Shown here in pieces: positions 63,527 to 64,000 of a stretch of DNA of 64,000 nt. Location: contig NZ_JTKH01000024.1 of assembly GCF_000827885.1 (NCBI RefSeq), positions 124,001 to 188,000 of the forward strand, read 5' to 3'. Position 1 is the first letter of the stretch. Every line of letters begins with the position of its first letter. The translations under genes were made by a program, and so were the position numbers. The stretch comes from Vibrio renipiscarius (GTDB taxonomy: Bacteria > Pseudomonadota > Gammaproteobacteria > Enterobacterales > Vibrionaceae). The notes under the pieces were generated by a model. The model saw only the letters and a program-made list of their open reading frames with translations, ran no database searches and had not been told where the DNA came from.

Positions 63527-64000
63527 TTAATTGAAGCCTCTGTGACACTTGAAAATGATTGAGGTCGACACCCTCTATCAACCAAAATAGGTTAAAAACC
63601 ATCAAAATCAGAATATTAGCACGAGATGGAGCCAGAAAATGACCATCGAAGCGATTGGAATTTGAACGATTTCATTGAAATAAAAAAGCCAGCCTGAAAT
63701 CTCTGGCTGGCTTTTTGGTTCCTGTATTATCGTCATGACATACTCAGTTTCATGGGTGACTAAATCCAATCCTCCTCTCATCAATATCTAATGACATTGA
63801 AACCCGAACACCGCTGAGTTGCAGGCAGTCAGCCAGCGAATGCCCTCTTGATCATGAGCCTAGATAAGCTCGATGATTGGAGAACATAAGCACGGCCAAA
63901 ACCGCTGTAACCTTATGTAGAACGGGGTTGTCACAACATAGCACTGCGCTTAGGGGGATAAACACAGAACAAATAACCAGGCTAACACTTCTTTCTTACT
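63527..64000. other. Non-coding right edge of the window
   Basis: None of the six frames stays open far beyond the edge, and I see no convincing protein. The region contains a strong terminator at 63683-63716 and several short inverted repeats, for example ACATAAG with CTTATGT around 63886-63920 and GTTGTcACAAC near 63930. It may hold a small RNA read on the minus strand. Confidence 0.4.
63683..63716. terminator. Strong bidirectional terminator upstream of pstS
   Basis: A perfect 12-bp stem (AAAAAGCCAGCC at 63683-63694 with GGCTGGCTTTTT at 63705-63716) has a 10-base loop and A/T runs on both sides. No protein gene in view ends at it, so it must end a transcript from non-coding DNA or beyond the window. 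Confidence 0.85.

Noticed and set aside
1-64000. CRISPR arrays, tRNA or rRNA genes, intact insertion sequences, integron attC arrays
   Set aside because: I looked for regularly spaced repeats, transposase motifs and conserved RNA sequences and found none.

Overview
The window looks like a stretch of a Vibrio chromosome, quite possibly the second one. This rests on protein-level resemblance and gene content that I recognise (tdh-kbl, a cps/brp/vps-type exopolysaccharide locus, a complete Tad pilus locus, pstSCAB), not on any database search. GC content looks moderate and coding density is high. I see no rRNA, tRNA, CRISPR array or intact insertion sequence.

Layout, left to right. (1) 1-4.1 kb, housekeeping and orphan genes: a cut-off periplasmic-binding sensor gene, a small hypothetical gene, a CreA-family lipoprotein, inosine-guanosine kinase (gsk) and a YqaB-like HAD phosphatase. 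(2) 4.4-9.8 kb, a sugar-acid cluster: a LacI-family repressor divergent from a mannonate-dehydratase-type enolase-superfamily enzyme, a Gfo/Idh/MocA oxidoreductase and a sodium:solute symporter, with tandem and inverted operators between them. (3) 10.2-14.9 kb: a chemoreceptor, an unrecognised protein with a GDIDI motif, a lipoprotein amidohydrolase and a small DUF2389 protein. (4) 15.1-21.6 kb, a cellobiose/chitobiose-type PTS locus: IIB, IIC, GH1 6-phospho-beta-glucosidase, IIA and a LacI regulator, plus a second, divergently transcribed IIC. A perfect 36-bp palindrome and a CRP-like site lie in the divergent promoter region. (5) 21.8-24.9 kb, an accessory patch: a membrane protein preceded by a 10-bp tandem repeat, and two genes that appear to have lost their 5' ends and abut head to head at 24184.

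(6) 25.0-36.6 kb, a Tad/Flp pilus locus on the minus strand in the order flp, prepilin peptidase, CpaB/RcpC, secretin RcpA, RcpB/CpaD lipoprotein, TadZ, TadA, TadB, TadC, TadD, TadE, TadF, a TadG-like VWA protein and an OmpA-family protein. A near-consensus promoter sits in front of flp. (7) 36.6-44.1 kb: about 1 kb of largely non-coding DNA, a macro-domain protein, the kbl-tdh threonine-degradation pair with a probable 38-residue membrane peptide upstream, a LysR regulator, and an overlapping pair made of a periplasmic pterin-binding-like protein and a GGDEF diguanylate cyclase.

(8) 44.1-59.4 kb, an exopolysaccharide/capsule locus on the minus strand: initiating sugar-phosphate transferase, Wza-like export protein, Wzc-like chain-length regulator/BY-kinase, four glycosyltransferases, UDP-glucose-type dehydrogenase, Wzy-like polymerase and a membrane-anchored protein. 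Downstream, beyond a plus-strand porin and a small exported protein, lie an O-antigen ligase-like protein and a Wzb phosphatase. (9) 59.8-63.5 kb: the phosphate transport operon pstS-pstC-pstA-pstB, with a Pho-box-like site, an attenuator-like hairpin after pstS and a terminal terminator. The last 500 bases are non-coding with a strong bidirectional terminator.

Taken together, Tad pili, exopolysaccharide, a diguanylate cyclase and a chemoreceptor point to surface attachment and biofilm formation. The two sugar clusters and pst serve nutrient uptake.
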